Assembly: GCA_028288725.1 (NCBI GenBank)
Contig: JAQGIC010000079.1
Location: 1 to 64,000, forward strand
Source: Rhodospirillales bacterium
GTDB lineage: Bacteria > Pseudomonadota > Alphaproteobacteria > ATCC43930 > CGMCC-115725
Direction of reading: 5' to 3'
DNA length: 64,000 nt
Under the pieces are notes generated by a model that was given only the letters and a program-made list of their open reading frames with translations, ran no database searches and had not been told where the DNA came from. The stretch's first letter is position 1, and each line of letters starts with the position of its first letter. Both the position numbers and the translations under genes were made by a program. Shown piece after piece: positions 1 to 9,276 of the stretch.

Positions 1-1177
1 AGCCGATCGCCCGCCCCGTCCCGATCGGCGCCAGGCCCAGATGCGTCAGCACCGTCTCGCCGATGTCGGCGAAGCTGGCGCGCAACCCCGCGTCGCCCCC
101 GGAGACGCCCGGCCCGAAGCCCACGACCGGCACGCATTCGCGCGTATGGTCCGTGCCGGCCCAGGTCGGGTCGCAGCCATGGTCGGCAGTCAGGATGACC
201 AGGTCGCCTGGCCGGAGGGCGGCTTCGAGCGACGGCAGCCAGCCGTCGAATTCGACCAGGGCGGCGGCATAACCGGCCGGGTCGCGGCGGTGGCCGTAGA
301 GCGTGTCGAAATCGACCAGGTTGACGAAGCCGAACGCGCCGTCCGGGGCTGATGCCACCAGCTCCAGGCTCTTCGCCATCAGCACCGCGTTGCTCTCGCC
401 CTTCACGATCGTACCGGTCGCGCGATGGGCGAAGATATCGCCGATCTTGCCCAGGGACGTGACCGGGCGCCCGGCCGCCTGGAGCCGGTCCAGTATCGTG
501 TCGGCCGGCGGCGGCACGGCATAGTCGTGGCGATTGGCCGTGCGCTTGAAGCTGCCGGGCGCGCCCAGGAACGGCCGCGCGATGACCCGGCCGATGTTGT
601 ATGGGTCGCACAGCACCCGCGCCCGCTCGCACAGGTCCAGCAGCCGGTCGAGCCCGAAATGAGCCTCATGCGCCGCGATCTGCAGCACGCTGTCGGCCGA
701 GGTGTAGCAAATCGGTTTGCCGGTCGCGATATGCTCCGCGCCCAGTTCGTCGATGATCGTGGTGCCTGAGGCCGCGCAATTGCCGAGGATGCCGGGCAGA
801 TCGCTCTCGCGCACCAGGGCTGCGACCAGTTCGGCCGGAAAGCTGGGGAAATCCGGCGGGAAATAGCCCCAGTCGAAATGCACCGGGCAGCCGGCGATTT
901 CCCAATGGCCGGTCGGCGTGTCCTTGCCTCGGCTGGCCTCGGCGGCGGCGGCCCAGAAGCCGGCGCCCGCGCCCGGTGGTCCAAAGCCGCGCGGAACTTT
1001 GCCGGTCGCGATCGCCGCCGCGGCCCCCAGGCCGAGCCGCGCCAGGTTCGGCAAGGCCGGCACCGCCCGTTCGGCGACATGACCCAGCGTATCGGCGCCC
1101 GCATCGCCGAAGCGCGCCGCATCCGGCGCCCCGCCGATGCCGAGGGAATCGAGCACGATGACGAAGGCGCGGCTCAT
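1..1177 (-). CDS. deoB: Phosphopentomutase (3' end cut by window)
   Basis: This enzyme interconverts (deoxy)ribose 1-phosphate and 5-phosphate, linking nucleoside phosphorolysis to central carbon metabolism in the cytoplasm. The N-terminus [20 protein letters not shown] carries the metal-binding Asp of the alkaline-phosphatase superfamily. Further family motifs are [10 protein letters not shown], a central [10 protein letters not shown] region and the metal-site motif [18 protein letters not shown]. The frame is open to the window edge and ends in [12 protein letters not shown], so probably only a few residues are missing. The ATG lies 1 nt after the deoA stop, so it is the last visible gene of the nucleoside operon and should be translationally coupled to deoA. 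Confidence 0.95.
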   Translation of the reverse strand, partial: MSRAFVIVLDSLGIGGAPDAARFGDAGADTLGHVAERAVPALPNLARLGLGAAAAIATGKVPRGFGPPGAGAGFWAAAAEASRGKDTPTGHWEIAGCPVHFDWGYFPPDFPSFPAELVAALVRESDLPGILGNCAASGTTIIDELGAEHIATGKPICYTSADSVLQIAAHEAHFGLDRLLDLCERARVLCDPYNIGRVIARPFLGAPGSFKRTANRHDYAVPPPADTILDRLQAAGRPVTSLGKIGDIFAHRATGTIVKGESNAVLMAKSLELVASAPDGAFGFVNLVDFDTLYGHRRDPAGYAAALVEFDGWLPSLEAALRPGDLVILTADHGCDPTWAGTDHTRECVPVVGFGPGVSGGDAGLRASFADIGETVLTHLGLAPIGTGRAIG

Positions 1178-1178
1178 G

Positions 1179-2489
1179 TCAGCTCTCCAGCCGGTCGAGG
1201 ATCAGCGGACGGTCGGCCGGCGCGGCCGCGCCGACGACGGCCGCCGCCTGCAGCAGGCGGATCGCCCGATCGGCCGCGGCCTCGGTCCGGGCGTGGACGA
1301 ACGCCAGCGGGCGATCCGGCCCGACCGCATCGCCGATATGCGCGCAGCGGTCGAGACCCACGGCATAGTCGATCGGATCGGCCGGCGCGTTGCGGCCGCC
1401 CCCCAAAGCCAGCACCGCGAATCCTAGCTGGCGCGCATCGAGGCCCGCGAGGAACCCGGCCGCCGCCGGCACCGCGCGCACGATCGGGGCTACCGGCAGA
1501 TAGCGCGCCGCCTGCTCGATGAAGTCGCCCGGACCGCCGAGCGAGGCCACCATCCGGCCGAATTTCTCGGCCGCCGCCCCGGAGGCGAGCAGTTGCCCGA
1601 CCCGGGCGTCCGCCTCGCCCACATCCTTGGCCAGGCCGGCCAGCAGCAGCATTTCGGCCGCCAGCGCGCGCGTGACCCGGTCGAGCCGCGCCTCGCGATG
1701 TTTGCCGGTCAGATAATCCACCGCTTCCGCGACTTCGAGCGCATTGCCGGCGGTACGGCCCAGCACCTCGTTCATGTCGGTCAGCAGGGCGGTCACTTTC
1801 AGCCCGGCGCCGGTGCCGACATCGACCAGGCTGCGCGCCAGCACCCGTCCAGCCTCGGCATCGCGCATGAAGGCGCCGGAGCCGTATTTGACGTCGAGCA
1901 CCAGGCCGTCGAGCCCGGCCGCGAGCTTCTTCGACAGGATCGAGGCGGTGATGAGCGGCACCGATTCGACCGTGCCGGTCGTGTCGCGGATGGCGTAGAG
2001 CCGCTTGTCCGCCGGCGCCAGATCGTCGGTCTGGCCGACCATGGCGGCGCCGGTCGCGACCATGGCGGCCCGGATGCGGTCGAGCGAGGGCCTCGTCTCA
2101 TAGCCCGGAATCGCATCCAGCTTGTCGAGCGTGCCGCCGGTATGGCCGAGGCCCCGCCCGCTGATCATCGGCACGGCAGCACCCGCCGCGGCCAGGATCG
2201 GCGCCAGCATCAGGCTGGTCTTGTCGCCGACGCCGCCGGTCGAATGCTTGTCGACCACCGGCTTGCCGAGCGCGCGCCAATCGAGCACGCGGCCGGATCG
2301 GGTCATGGCATCGGTCAGCGCCACGCTTTCAGCACGGTCCATCCCGCGCCAGCACACCGCCATGGCAAAGGCGGCGACCTGCCCCTCGGTCAGGCCACCG
2401 TCGGCGATGCCCTTGACCAGATAGGCGATCTCGTCGGCGCCGAGTGCCGCACCGTCGCGCTTGCGCGCCAGGATCTCCTTGGTGATCAC
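1179..2489 (-). CDS. deoA: Thymidine phosphorylase
   Basis: This 436-aa protein cleaves thymidine or deoxyuridine with phosphate to the base plus deoxyribose 1-phosphate. The phosphate-binding signature [12 protein letters not shown] and the following [16 protein letters not shown] block are intact, and the length is typical of DeoA. The start is a GTG whose GTGA overlaps the stop codon of deoC by 4 nt, a classic coupling arrangement. The deoxyribose 1-phosphate product is passed to DeoB and DeoC, encoded on either side. Pyrimidine-nucleoside phosphorylases share the fold, but the mid-protein motifs and the deoABC context favour DeoA. Confidence 0.95.
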   Translation of the reverse strand: MITKEILARKRDGAALGADEIAYLVKGIADGGLTEGQVAAFAMAVCWRGMDRAESVALTDAMTRSGRVLDWRALGKPVVDKHSTGGVGDKTSLMLAPILAAAGAAVPMISGRGLGHTGGTLDKLDAIPGYETRPSLDRIRAAMVATGAAMVGQTDDLAPADKRLYAIRDTTGTVESVPLITASILSKKLAAGLDGLVLDVKYGSGAFMRDAEAGRVLARSLVDVGTGAGLKVTALLTDMNEVLGRTAGNALEVAEAVDYLTGKHREARLDRVTRALAAEMLLLAGLAKDVGEADARVGQLLASGAAAEKFGRMVASLGGPGDFIEQAARYLPVAPIVRAVPAAAGFLAGLDARQLGFAVLALGGGRNAPADPIDYAVGLDRCAHIGDAVGPDRPLAFVHARTEAAADRAIRLLQAAAVVGAAAPADRPLILDRLES

Positions 2490-3256
2490 GATCCCAAGCC
2501 CAGGCAGATCAGCACGTCGTCGAGCAAGGCCGACGCGCCGATCCGGAAGTTCGCCGCACTCGCATAGCCCTCGCCCAGGATCTTGTCGGCGAGCGCCAGA
2601 TAGGCCTGGGCCTCGGACACGGTGCGCACGCCGCCCGAGGCCTTGAACCCGACCCAGCGACGCTGGCCGCGGGCGGCCGCGATGGCGTCGAGCATGATCT
2701 GTGCAGCCTCGAGGCTGGCGCCCGGCTGGGTCTTGCCGGTCGAGGTCTTGATGAAATCCGCCCCGCCGGCGATGGCGATCTCCGAAGCCGCGCGGATCAA
2801 TTGCGGCGTTTTCAGCTGGCCGGTCTCCAGGATGACCTTGAGCAGCACCTTCGGCCCGCAGGCGGCCTTGGCCGCCTTGACCAGATCGAGCCCGATCGCA
2901 CGGTCGCCGGCGATCAGCGCGCCATAGGGAAACACGACATCGACCTCGTCGGCGCCCAGCGCCACGGCCGCGCGGGTCTCGGCCGCCGCAGCCTGGACGT
3001 CGGGCGTACCGGCCGGAAAGTTCGTCACGGTCGCGATCGGAACATCACTTCCAGCCAACGCTCGTTTCGCAACCGGAATATGTGCGGCATGGATGCAGAC
3101 CGCGGCGACATTGCCGGCAGGCGTGCGTGCCCGGACGCACAGACGCTCGATCACCTCGCTCGTGTCATTGTCGTTCAGGCTGGTGAAATCGATCAGCGGC
3201 AACAGCCGCTGCGCGACCCGGCGCAGGTTGGCGGGGGTATGCGGGTCAGACGCCAT
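2486..3256 (-). CDS. deoC: Deoxyribose-phosphate aldolase
   Basis: This 256-aa class I aldolase splits deoxyribose 5-phosphate into glyceraldehyde 3-phosphate and acetaldehyde. It contains the Schiff-base lysine in FIKTSTGK and the upstream VLLKVILETG strand with a second conserved Lys, plus the downstream GFKASGGVRT motif. It overlaps the stop of the purine nucleoside phosphorylase gene by 11 nt at its start and deoA by 4 nt at its end. It is the terminal step of deoxynucleoside catabolism in this operon. The start ATG at 3256 gives a long N-terminal helix typical of the longer DeoC subgroup. Confidence 0.95.
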   Translation of the reverse strand: MASDPHTPANLRRVAQRLLPLIDFTSLNDNDTSEVIERLCVRARTPAGNVAAVCIHAAHIPVAKRALAGSDVPIATVTNFPAGTPDVQAAAAETRAAVALGADEVDVVFPYGALIAGDRAIGLDLVKAAKAACGPKVLLKVILETGQLKTPQLIRAASEIAIAGGADFIKTSTGKTQPGASLEAAQIMLDAIAAARGQRRWVGFKASGGVRTVSEAQAYLALADKILGEGYASAANFRIGASALLDDVLICLGLGS

Positions 3257-4070
3257 GCTTTAGGCTTTCGAGAAAGGCCAGGATCAGTTTTTCGAGCGAT
3301 ATGGCAATCGCCGCGCCCTGCGCCAGGGTCTCGTCATGGCTCGGCGTGTCGTCGCTCATGCCCTCGGCCAGATTGGTGACGGCGGACAGTGCCGCGACGG
3401 ACAGGCCGCAATGGCGCGCGACCAGCACTTCCGGCACGGTCGACATGCCGACCAGATCGGCGCCCATCGTGCGGAAGGCGCGGATTTCCGCCGGCGTTTC
3501 GAAATTGGGGCCCGGATAGGCGAGATAGACCCCCTCGGGCAAGGCGATGCCGGCACTCGCCGCGGCCTGCCGGAAGCGCTGGGCCAGCGCCGGGTCATAG
3601 GCATCGCGCATGGAGAAGAACCGTGGGCCCCAGGCCTCGTCGTTCGGGCCCTGCAGCGGGTTGAAGCCCAGCATGTTGATATGGTCGCGGATCAGCACCA
3701 GGCTGCCAGGGCCGACCTCGCGGCGCATCGAGCCCGCGGCATTGGTCAGCACCAGCGCGTCCACGCCCAGTTGCTTGGCCGTGCGCACCAGCACCCTCAG
3801 CCGCGCGGCGCCGTCTCCGCCTTCATACGCATGGACCCGGCCGTTGAGGCAGACGACATCGACGCCGCCGAGGGTACCCAGCACCATCGAGCCCGAATGG
3901 CCGGCCACGGTCGGCACCGGAAAACCCGGCAGATCGGCATAGGAGATCCGGGTCGGCTGTTCGATCCGTTCGGCGACCGCGCCCAGGCCCGAGCCCAGCA
4001 CCAGCGCAACGCGCGGCCGGAAGCCGGGCCGGCGCGCGGCGATGATGCGGACGGCGTCGTCGATGCTCAT
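3246..4070 (-). CDS. punA: Purine nucleoside phosphorylase, trimeric type
   Basis: This 274-aa enzyme phosphorolyses inosine, guanosine and their deoxy forms to base plus (deoxy)ribose 1-phosphate. The phosphate loop LVLGSGLG, the GHSGSMVLG motif, LTNAAGS, and the GPNFETPAEIRAF plus GMSTVPEV blocks identify the low-molecular-mass trimeric PNP family (PunA/XapA/human PNP), not the hexameric DeoD. I chose the ATG at 4070 because it overlaps the cdd stop as ATGA and the protein then begins like its homologues. The reading frame stays open upstream into cdd, but that extension is a shadow. It works with the cdd, deoC and deoA products around it. Confidence 0.93.
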   Translation of the reverse strand: MSIDDAVRIIAARRPGFRPRVALVLGSGLGAVAERIEQPTRISYADLPGFPVPTVAGHSGSMVLGTLGGVDVVCLNGRVHAYEGGDGAARLRVLVRTAKQLGVDALVLTNAAGSMRREVGPGSLVLIRDHINMLGFNPLQGPNDEAWGPRFFSMRDAYDPALAQRFRQAAASAGIALPEGVYLAYPGPNFETPAEIRAFRTMGADLVGMSTVPEVLVARHCGLSVAALSAVTNLAEGMSDDTPSHDETLAQGAAIAISLEKLILAFLESLKHGV

Positions 4071-4474
4071 GATGTTCCCTTGGATATGTGGCGCCAGCCG
4101 AAGGCGCGCGGCAGCAGGTCGCCCAGGCTGACCGTGGCGCGCACGCCCTCCGGCCCGGCCAGATGGACCGGCGTCGCCGGATCGGCGAATTCGACCAGGC
4201 GCTGACGGCAGCCGCCGCACGGGCTGACCATCTCCGGCCCATCGGCGACGACCAGGATCTCGGTGATCCGCGTGACGCCGGCCGCGATCATGACGCCGAT
4301 CGCCGTCGCCTCGGCACATTGGCCTTGCGGAAAGGCGGCGTTCTCGACATTGCAGCCGGCATGGATGCTGCCGTCGGTCGCGCGCAGCGCCGCGCCGACC
4401 TTGAAGCCGGAATAGGGCGCATGGGCATGGGCCCGGGCCGCCAGGGCCGCCTGCAGCAGATCGTCGGTCGCCAT
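4067..4474 (-). CDS. cdd: Cytidine deaminase
   Basis: This 135-aa zinc enzyme deaminates cytidine or deoxycytidine to uridine or deoxyuridine. It carries the substrate motif YSGFKVGAAL, the CAE motif with the catalytic Glu in NVENAAFPQGQCAEATAI, and the two-cysteine zinc motif PCGGCRQ. The residue after CAE, Arg in the E. coli, Bacillus and human enzymes as I recall them, is Ala here. I have seen similar variants in alphaproteobacterial Cdd, so activity is expected. It sits 10 nt downstream of the second permease gene and overlaps punA by 4 nt. Its products feed DeoA-type phosphorolysis. Confidence 0.93.
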   Translation of the reverse strand: MATDDLLQAALAARAHAHAPYSGFKVGAALRATDGSIHAGCNVENAAFPQGQCAEATAIGVMIAAGVTRITEILVVADGPEMVSPCGGCRQRLVEFADPATPVHLAGPEGVRATVSLGDLLPRAFGWRHISKGTS

Positions 4475-4484
4475 TCTCGTATCC

Positions 4485-5453
4485 CTACCGCGTCTTGACG
4501 AACGGCACGCCGATCGCGTGCGGCGCCCGCGCGGAACCCACGAACCCCGCCAGCAAAAACACCGTCAGCAGATAGGGCAAGGCCTCGACCATCTGCACCG
4601 GCACCACGCCCATAATAGGCAGCGCCACGCCTTGCAACCGCACCTGCAGCGCATCGCAGAAGGCGAACAGCAGGCAGGCGGCGAAGGCCGGCGCCGGGCG
4701 CCATTTGCCGAAGATCAGTGCCGCGAGCGCCACGTAGCCGCGGCCCGCGGTCATGTCCCGGCCGAAGCCGGCGCCTTCGGCGATCGACAGATCCGCCCCG
4801 GCCAACCCGACCAGCATGCCACTCACGGCGAGCGCGCCATAGCGCAATCCCGCGACCGACAGGCCGGCGGCATCGACCGCATGGGGATTCTCGCCGACCG
4901 CGCGGACGCGCAGGCCGAACGCGGTCCGATACAGCAGCCAGGCCGACAGCGGCAGCAGCAGGATCGCCAGATAGACGATCAGGTTGTGGCCGCCGATCAG
5001 GATGTTCCAGACCGGCCCCAGCAGCGGCACGTCGGCCAGGCTGTCCGCGAGCGGCAGAACGATCGGCATGAAGCGCTGGCCATGCTCCAGCGCCGGCGTC
5101 TGACCGCCCAGATGGAACCAGGCGAGCCCGAGCGTCGGGCATAGGCCGGCCACGAGAATATTCAGCGCCATGCCCGAGACGACCTGATCGCCGCGTTGGG
5201 TGACGGATGCGAAGCCGTGGATCAGCGAGATGGTCATCGAGACGCCCATGCCGGCCGCGAGGCCCAGCCAGGGCGAGCCGGTGATCGTGGCGATGCTGGC
5301 CGCGGCGAACGACGCCGCCAGCATCATGCCTTCCAAGCCCAGCGCGATCACCCCGGCGCGCTCCGAAAACAGCCCGCCGAGCGTGGCCAGGATCAGCGGC
5401 GTCGCCAGCCGGATCGTCGCCGCCAGCACCGACAGGATATCGATCAGGCTCAC
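4485..5453 (-). CDS. Nucleoside/sugar ABC transporter permease (second subunit)
   Basis: This 322-aa inner-membrane permease belongs to the branched-chain amino acid/simple-sugar permease superfamily, in the subgroup paired with BMP-type binding proteins (B. subtilis NupQ/YufQ-like). Hydrophobic segments span almost the whole length, and the GLFSERAGVIALGLEGMM block near residues 27-45 is characteristic of the subgroup. The start is GTG, preceded by GAGGG with 6-nt spacing. The gene lies 10 nt after the first permease and 10 nt before cdd. Linkage to cdd, punA and deo genes makes nucleosides the likely substrate, which is inference from context. Confidence 0.9.
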   Translation of the reverse strand: MSLIDILSVLAATIRLATPLILATLGGLFSERAGVIALGLEGMMLAASFAAASIATITGSPWLGLAAGMGVSMTISLIHGFASVTQRGDQVVSGMALNILVAGLCPTLGLAWFHLGGQTPALEHGQRFMPIVLPLADSLADVPLLGPVWNILIGGHNLIVYLAILLLPLSAWLLYRTAFGLRVRAVGENPHAVDAAGLSVAGLRYGALAVSGMLVGLAGADLSIAEGAGFGRDMTAGRGYVALAALIFGKWRPAPAFAACLLFAFCDALQVRLQGVALPIMGVVPVQMVEALPYLLTVFLLAGFVGSARAPHAIGVPFVKTR

Positions 5454-5463
5454 TGGCGCGCCC

Positions 5464-6561
5464 TCATGCCGGCACCGTCCGCCAGCGCGCCCAGGCCCGC
5501 GTCACCGGCACGCGCAGCATGTTTTCCAAGGCCCCGCAGAACAGAATGACCAGGCCGTCCATCACCACGATGATGTCGCGCGTGACCTGCGGATAATCGA
5601 ACGCCAACTCGGCCCCGCCCTGATACAGCGCGCCGAACAGGATCGCCGACAGCACGATGCCGAACGGATGGTTGCGGCCCATCAGCGCGACCGCGATGCC
5701 GACGATGCCGGCGCCGGCGGTGAAGCCCAGCACCAGGCGATGCAGCACGCCCATGACCTCGTTGATGCCGACCAGCCCGGCGCAGGCCCCGCCCAGGCAT
5801 ACGGCCAGCACGGTCACGCGATCGACCGGAATCGCCGCATAGGCGGCGGCCGACGGATTGTGCCCAGTCGCGCGGATCTCATAGCCCCACAGCGAGCGGC
5901 GGATGAACAGCCAGACCAGGAACGCCAGGATCAGCGCCACGACGAAGCTGAGATTGAGCGGCGATTCCTCCATGGCCAGACCCAGATGCGCCGCCCATTC
6001 ATGGGCATAGGGCAGCGCGGTCGAGGCCGGGAACGCCGCCGTCTCCGGCGAAGGATCGCCGGGTGCCCGCAGCATGTCGATCAGCAGATAGGTCATCAGC
6101 GCGGAGGCCAGGAAATTGAACATGATCGTCGTGATGACGATATGGCTGCCGCGCTTGACCTGCAGCACGGCCGGCAGCGCCGCCCAGGCGGCACCGCCGA
6201 TCATGGCCGCCCCGATGGCGAGCGGCAGCACCAGCCACAGAGGATAGCCGCCCATCGCCTGGCAGACGATGGTGACGCCCAGCCCGCCCAGCATCGCCTG
6301 GCCCTCGCCGCCGATATTGAACAGCCCGGCCTGATAGGGGATGGCGACGGCGAGGCCGGTGAAGATGAAGGTGGTGGCGTAATAGAGCGTATAGCCGGCA
6401 CCGTCCAACGAGCCGAAGGCGCCATCCAGCAGGGTGCCGAGGGCCGCTCCCGGCGAGACGCCGATCAGGCCCAGGACCACGGCCCCGGCGAGAAAGGCAA
6501 GCGCCAGGTTGAGCGCCGGGATCAGCACGTAATCGATGGGCCAGGGCAGATCGCGCGACAT
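5464..6561 (-). CDS. Nucleoside/sugar ABC transporter permease (first subunit)
   Basis: This 365-aa polytopic permease is the NupP/YufP-like partner of the downstream permease. The hallmark segment PYQAGLFNIGGEGQAMLGG lies around residue 75, followed by multiple predicted transmembrane helices and an ATPase-coupling stretch, GYEIRATGHNPSAA. Its ATG shares one base with the stop codon of the ATPase gene, implying coupled translation. Together the two permeases would form the heterodimeric channel of the importer encoded by this operon. Confidence 0.9.
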   Translation of the reverse strand: MSRDLPWPIDYVLIPALNLALAFLAGAVVLGLIGVSPGAALGTLLDGAFGSLDGAGYTLYYATTFIFTGLAVAIPYQAGLFNIGGEGQAMLGGLGVTIVCQAMGGYPLWLVLPLAIGAAMIGGAAWAALPAVLQVKRGSHIVITTIMFNFLASALMTYLLIDMLRAPGDPSPETAAFPASTALPYAHEWAAHLGLAMEESPLNLSFVVALILAFLVWLFIRRSLWGYEIRATGHNPSAAAYAAIPVDRVTVLAVCLGGACAGLVGINEVMGVLHRLVLGFTAGAGIVGIAVALMGRNHPFGIVLSAILFGALYQGGAELAFDYPQVTRDIIVVMDGLVILFCGALENMLRVPVTRAWARWRTVPA

Positions 6562-8096
6562 CAGGCGGCTGCCCCGTGCACGCCGGCCATCAGCAGGCCC
6601 AGCGCCCGCTCGCTGGCCTCCGAGCGGTCGAGTTCGCCGGTGAAGCGGCCGTCGACCATCACCAGGATCCGGTCGGCGAGCGCCAGGATCTCGTCGAGTT
6701 CGACCGAGACCAGCAGGATCGCCGTGCCCTCGTGCTTCAAGGCCCGCAGGCGGGCATGGATCTGCTCGATCGCGCCCACATCGACGCCGCGCGTCGGCTG
6801 GCCGACCAGCAGGACCTTGGGCCCCCGCGCCATCTCGCGCGCGCAGATCAGCTTCTGCTGATTGCCGCCGGAGAAGGCGGAGGTCCTGAGCCGCGCGTCG
6901 CGCGGCCGGACGTCGTACTCGACCATGCGCCGGGCGGTCAGCGCCCGGATGAAGCCCGGCCGCAGCCAGGCGCCGTGGGCGTGCCCGGCGTCGCGATGAT
7001 AGCCCAGCACCGAGGTTTCCCAGGCCTCGAACGGGCCGACCATGCCGCTCTTGTGCCGGTCTTCCGGAATATGGCCGAGGCCCAGCCGGCGCAGCGCCCT
7101 GGCCCGTCCCAGGGCCGGCACCGGCGCGCCGTCCCAGGTGAGCGTGCCGCCGGCGAGCGGCGCGAGGCCGGCCAAGGCCGCCATCAGTTCCGACTGGCCA
7201 TTGCCCGAGACGCCGGCGATGCCGACGATCTCGCCGGGCCTGAGATCCAGATCGACGCTCTTGACCCGCTCGACCCCACCGGCATCGACGATGCGCAAGG
7301 CCCGGGCGCTGAGGATCGGCGTCGTGGGCATCACCGGCACCCGGTCGGGCAGGGCTGCGAGCTTGCGGCCGACCATGCGCTCGGCCAGATCAGTCTCGTC
7401 CGTATCGGCCGTGGCGACGTCGCCCACGACCGCGCCGGCGCGCATGACCGTGACCCGGTCGGTCACCGCCATGATTTCCTTGAGCTTATGGGTGATCAGC
7501 AGGACCGTCTTGCCCTCGGATTTGAGCCGGCGGAGGATCTGGAACAGCTGCTGCGCCTCGTCGGGCGTCAGAACGCCGGTCGGCTCGTCCAGAATCAGGA
7601 TTTCGGCGCCGCGATAGAGCGCCTTCAGGATCTCGACGCGCTGGCGGGATCCCACCGGCAGGTCTTCGACCCTCGCATCCAGGTCGACTGCCAGGCCATA
7701 GGCCGCCTCGATCGCTCGGGCCGCGGCGCGCGCCCGAGCGATCCCCGGCTGCAGCATCAGCCCGCCCTCGCGGCCGAGCGCCAGGTTTTCCAGCACGGTA
7801 AAGGTCTCGACCAGCACGAAATGCTGATGGACCATGCCGATGCCCAGCCGGATCGCGTCGGCCGTGTTGGCGATGCGCGCCGGCCGGCCATCCAGGCGGA
7901 TCTCCCCCGTATCGGCCTGATAGAAGCCGTAGAGAATGCTCATCAGGGTCGATTTGCCGGCCCCATTCTCGCCGATGATGCCGTGGATCGTGCCGGCGCC
8001 GATCTCGAAGCTCACACCGCGATTGGCGACGACCGCGCCGAACCGCTTCGTGATCCGGTCGAACGCGATCGCCGGCGCCGGTCGGTCCGTCGCCAC
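6561..8096 (-). CDS. Nucleoside/sugar ABC transporter ATPase, duplicated domains
   Basis: This 511-aa tandem ATP-binding protein powers the BMP-type importer. The first domain has Walker A GENGAGKST and Walker B LILDEPTGVLTP. Its signature region LPVGSRQRVEILKAL is degenerate. The second domain has GVSGNGQSE in place of a canonical Walker A, a canonical signature FSGGNQQKL, and VGQPTRGVD at the Walker B end. This asymmetry is normal for simple-sugar/nucleoside ATPases of the NupO/YufO type. I chose the GTG at 8096, 2 nt after the binding-protein stop. Longer starts reach back into the upstream gene, and the first internal Met lies beyond the Walker A motif. Confidence 0.92.
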   Translation of the reverse strand: MATDRPAPAIAFDRITKRFGAVVANRGVSFEIGAGTIHGIIGENGAGKSTLMSILYGFYQADTGEIRLDGRPARIANTADAIRLGIGMVHQHFVLVETFTVLENLALGREGGLMLQPGIARARAAARAIEAAYGLAVDLDARVEDLPVGSRQRVEILKALYRGAEILILDEPTGVLTPDEAQQLFQILRRLKSEGKTVLLITHKLKEIMAVTDRVTVMRAGAVVGDVATADTDETDLAERMVGRKLAALPDRVPVMPTTPILSARALRIVDAGGVERVKSVDLDLRPGEIVGIAGVSGNGQSELMAALAGLAPLAGGTLTWDGAPVPALGRARALRRLGLGHIPEDRHKSGMVGPFEAWETSVLGYHRDAGHAHGAWLRPGFIRALTARRMVEYDVRPRDARLRTSAFSGGNQQKLICAREMARGPKVLLVGQPTRGVDVGAIEQIHARLRALKHEGTAILLVSVELDEILALADRILVMVDGRFTGELDRSEASERALGLLMAGVHGAAA

Positions 8097-8098
8097 TC

Positions 8099-9124
8099 TT
8101 ATTGCGCCGCGACGTCGATCGGAACGATCCTGCCGGCGATGATATCGGCCTTGGCCTGATCGACGCGCGCCTTGATTTCCGGTGTGATCAGCGAGCGGTT
8201 GTTGTCGTCGATCGCGTAATCGAGCCCGTCGTCCTTGAGCCCGAGCGACAGGGTCCCGGCCTGCCACTTGTCGTCCTTGGCCGCCATCATGGCGTTATAG
8301 GTCGCGACATCGACGCGTTTGACCATCGAGGTCAGGACCGAGCCCGGATGCAGCGCATTCTGGTTGCTGTCGCAGCCGATCGAGAATTTCTTGGCGTCGG
8401 CCGCCGCCTGAAGCACGCCCAACCCGGTCGCGCCGGCCGCCGCGAACACCACGTCGGCGCCCCGGTCGAACTGGCTGCGCGCCAGCTCGCTGCCGCGCGC
8501 CGGGTCGTTCCAGGCCGAAACTGTCGTACCGGTCATGGTCTGCAGCACCTCGACATCCGGCCGGGCGAACTTGGCGCCCTGGGCATAGCCGGCGGCGAAG
8601 CGGCGGATCAGCGGCACGTCCATGCCGCCGACGAAGCCCACCTTGCCGGTCTTGGAGGTCAGCGCCGCGATCATGCCGACCAGAAAGCAGCATTCCTGCT
8701 CGCGGAACACGATCGACTGCACGTTCGGCAGATCGACCACCGCATCGATAATGGTGAAGCGAACCTTGGGATATTGCGTCGCGACCTTGGTCATGGCCGC
8801 CTGATGGCCGAAGCCGACACCGACGATCAGCGCCGCGCCGCGCTTCGCCAGCTGCAGCATCGACTGTTCGCGCTGGCTTTCGTTGGTGATCTCGAATTCG
8901 CGATAGGTGAGCCCGGTTTCCTTCTTGAACCGCTCGGCGCCATCATAGGCGGCCTGGTTGAAGGAGCGGTCGAACTTGCCGCCATAGTCATAGATCAGCG
9001 CCGGCTCGAACGTCGCGGCGAGGGCCACCCGCCAGGGGCCGAGCCCCGCGAAACCCGCCGCCGCCGTGCCGGCCACCGCCCGGCCGAACGACCGGCGCGA
9101 CATGCCGTCGAAACCAATGCCCAT
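8099..9124 (-). CDS. BMP-family (PnrA/Med-like) substrate-binding protein
   Basis: This 341-aa periplasmic binding protein is the first gene of the nucleoside operon. Homologues such as PnrA/TmpC and NupN bind purine nucleosides. The mature part begins near TFEPALIYDYGGKFDRSFNQ, whose DRSFNQ block is diagnostic, and VGFVGGMDVPLIRRF lies in the middle. The N-terminus has a twin-arginine-like signal (MSRRSFGRAVAG) followed by a hydrophobic Ala/Gly stretch. No lipobox Cys is seen, unlike most BMP proteins, so a soluble, possibly Tat-exported protein is inferred. A start at the internal ATG at 9103 is also possible. The operon promoter should lie within 9125-9225, but I see no strong consensus there. 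Confidence 0.9.
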   Translation of the reverse strand: MGIGFDGMSRRSFGRAVAGTAAAGFAGLGPWRVALAATFEPALIYDYGGKFDRSFNQAAYDGAERFKKETGLTYREFEITNESQREQSMLQLAKRGAALIVGVGFGHQAAMTKVATQYPKVRFTIIDAVVDLPNVQSIVFREQECCFLVGMIAALTSKTGKVGFVGGMDVPLIRRFAAGYAQGAKFARPDVEVLQTMTGTTVSAWNDPARGSELARSQFDRGADVVFAAAGATGLGVLQAAADAKKFSIGCDSNQNALHPGSVLTSMVKRVDVATYNAMMAAKDDKWQAGTLSLGLKDDGLDYAIDDNNRSLITPEIKARVDQAKADIIAGRIVPIDVAAQ

Positions 9125-9225
9125 ACGCTGACCGCCCCCGCGTGAAATCGAGGCTCATCTCTAAGCCCTAGCCGCCGGGTTTGTCTACGCGTCCACCGCG
9201 TCGCAACGGCCCGTCGACATCCAGG

Positions 9226-9263
9226 CAACAAGGCCCGAAGACCGGGGCACGGTCCTCGGGCCC
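9226..9263 (-). terminator. Probable intrinsic terminator after the CHRD gene
   Basis: On the minus strand, arms at 9251-9263 and 9233-9245 form a 13-bp stem with one G-T wobble and a 5-nt loop. A short T-containing tract (TTGTTG) follows. It lies about 14 nt downstream of the CHRD-domain gene stop and upstream of the nucleoside operon, so it would separate the two transcription units. The T-run is weak, so efficiency is uncertain. Confidence 0.55.
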
Positions 9264-9276
9264 GCCTCGGCGCCGA

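Noticed and set aside
4067-4474. Cytidine deaminase inactive because of CAEA instead of CAER
   Set aside because: The zinc ligands and catalytic Glu are intact, and I recall similar variants at this position in other alphaproteobacterial cytidine deaminases.
6561-8096. Degenerate nucleotide-binding site as a sign of an inactive ATPase
   Set aside because: Asymmetric degeneration of this kind is usual in tandem simple-sugar/nucleoside ATPases.
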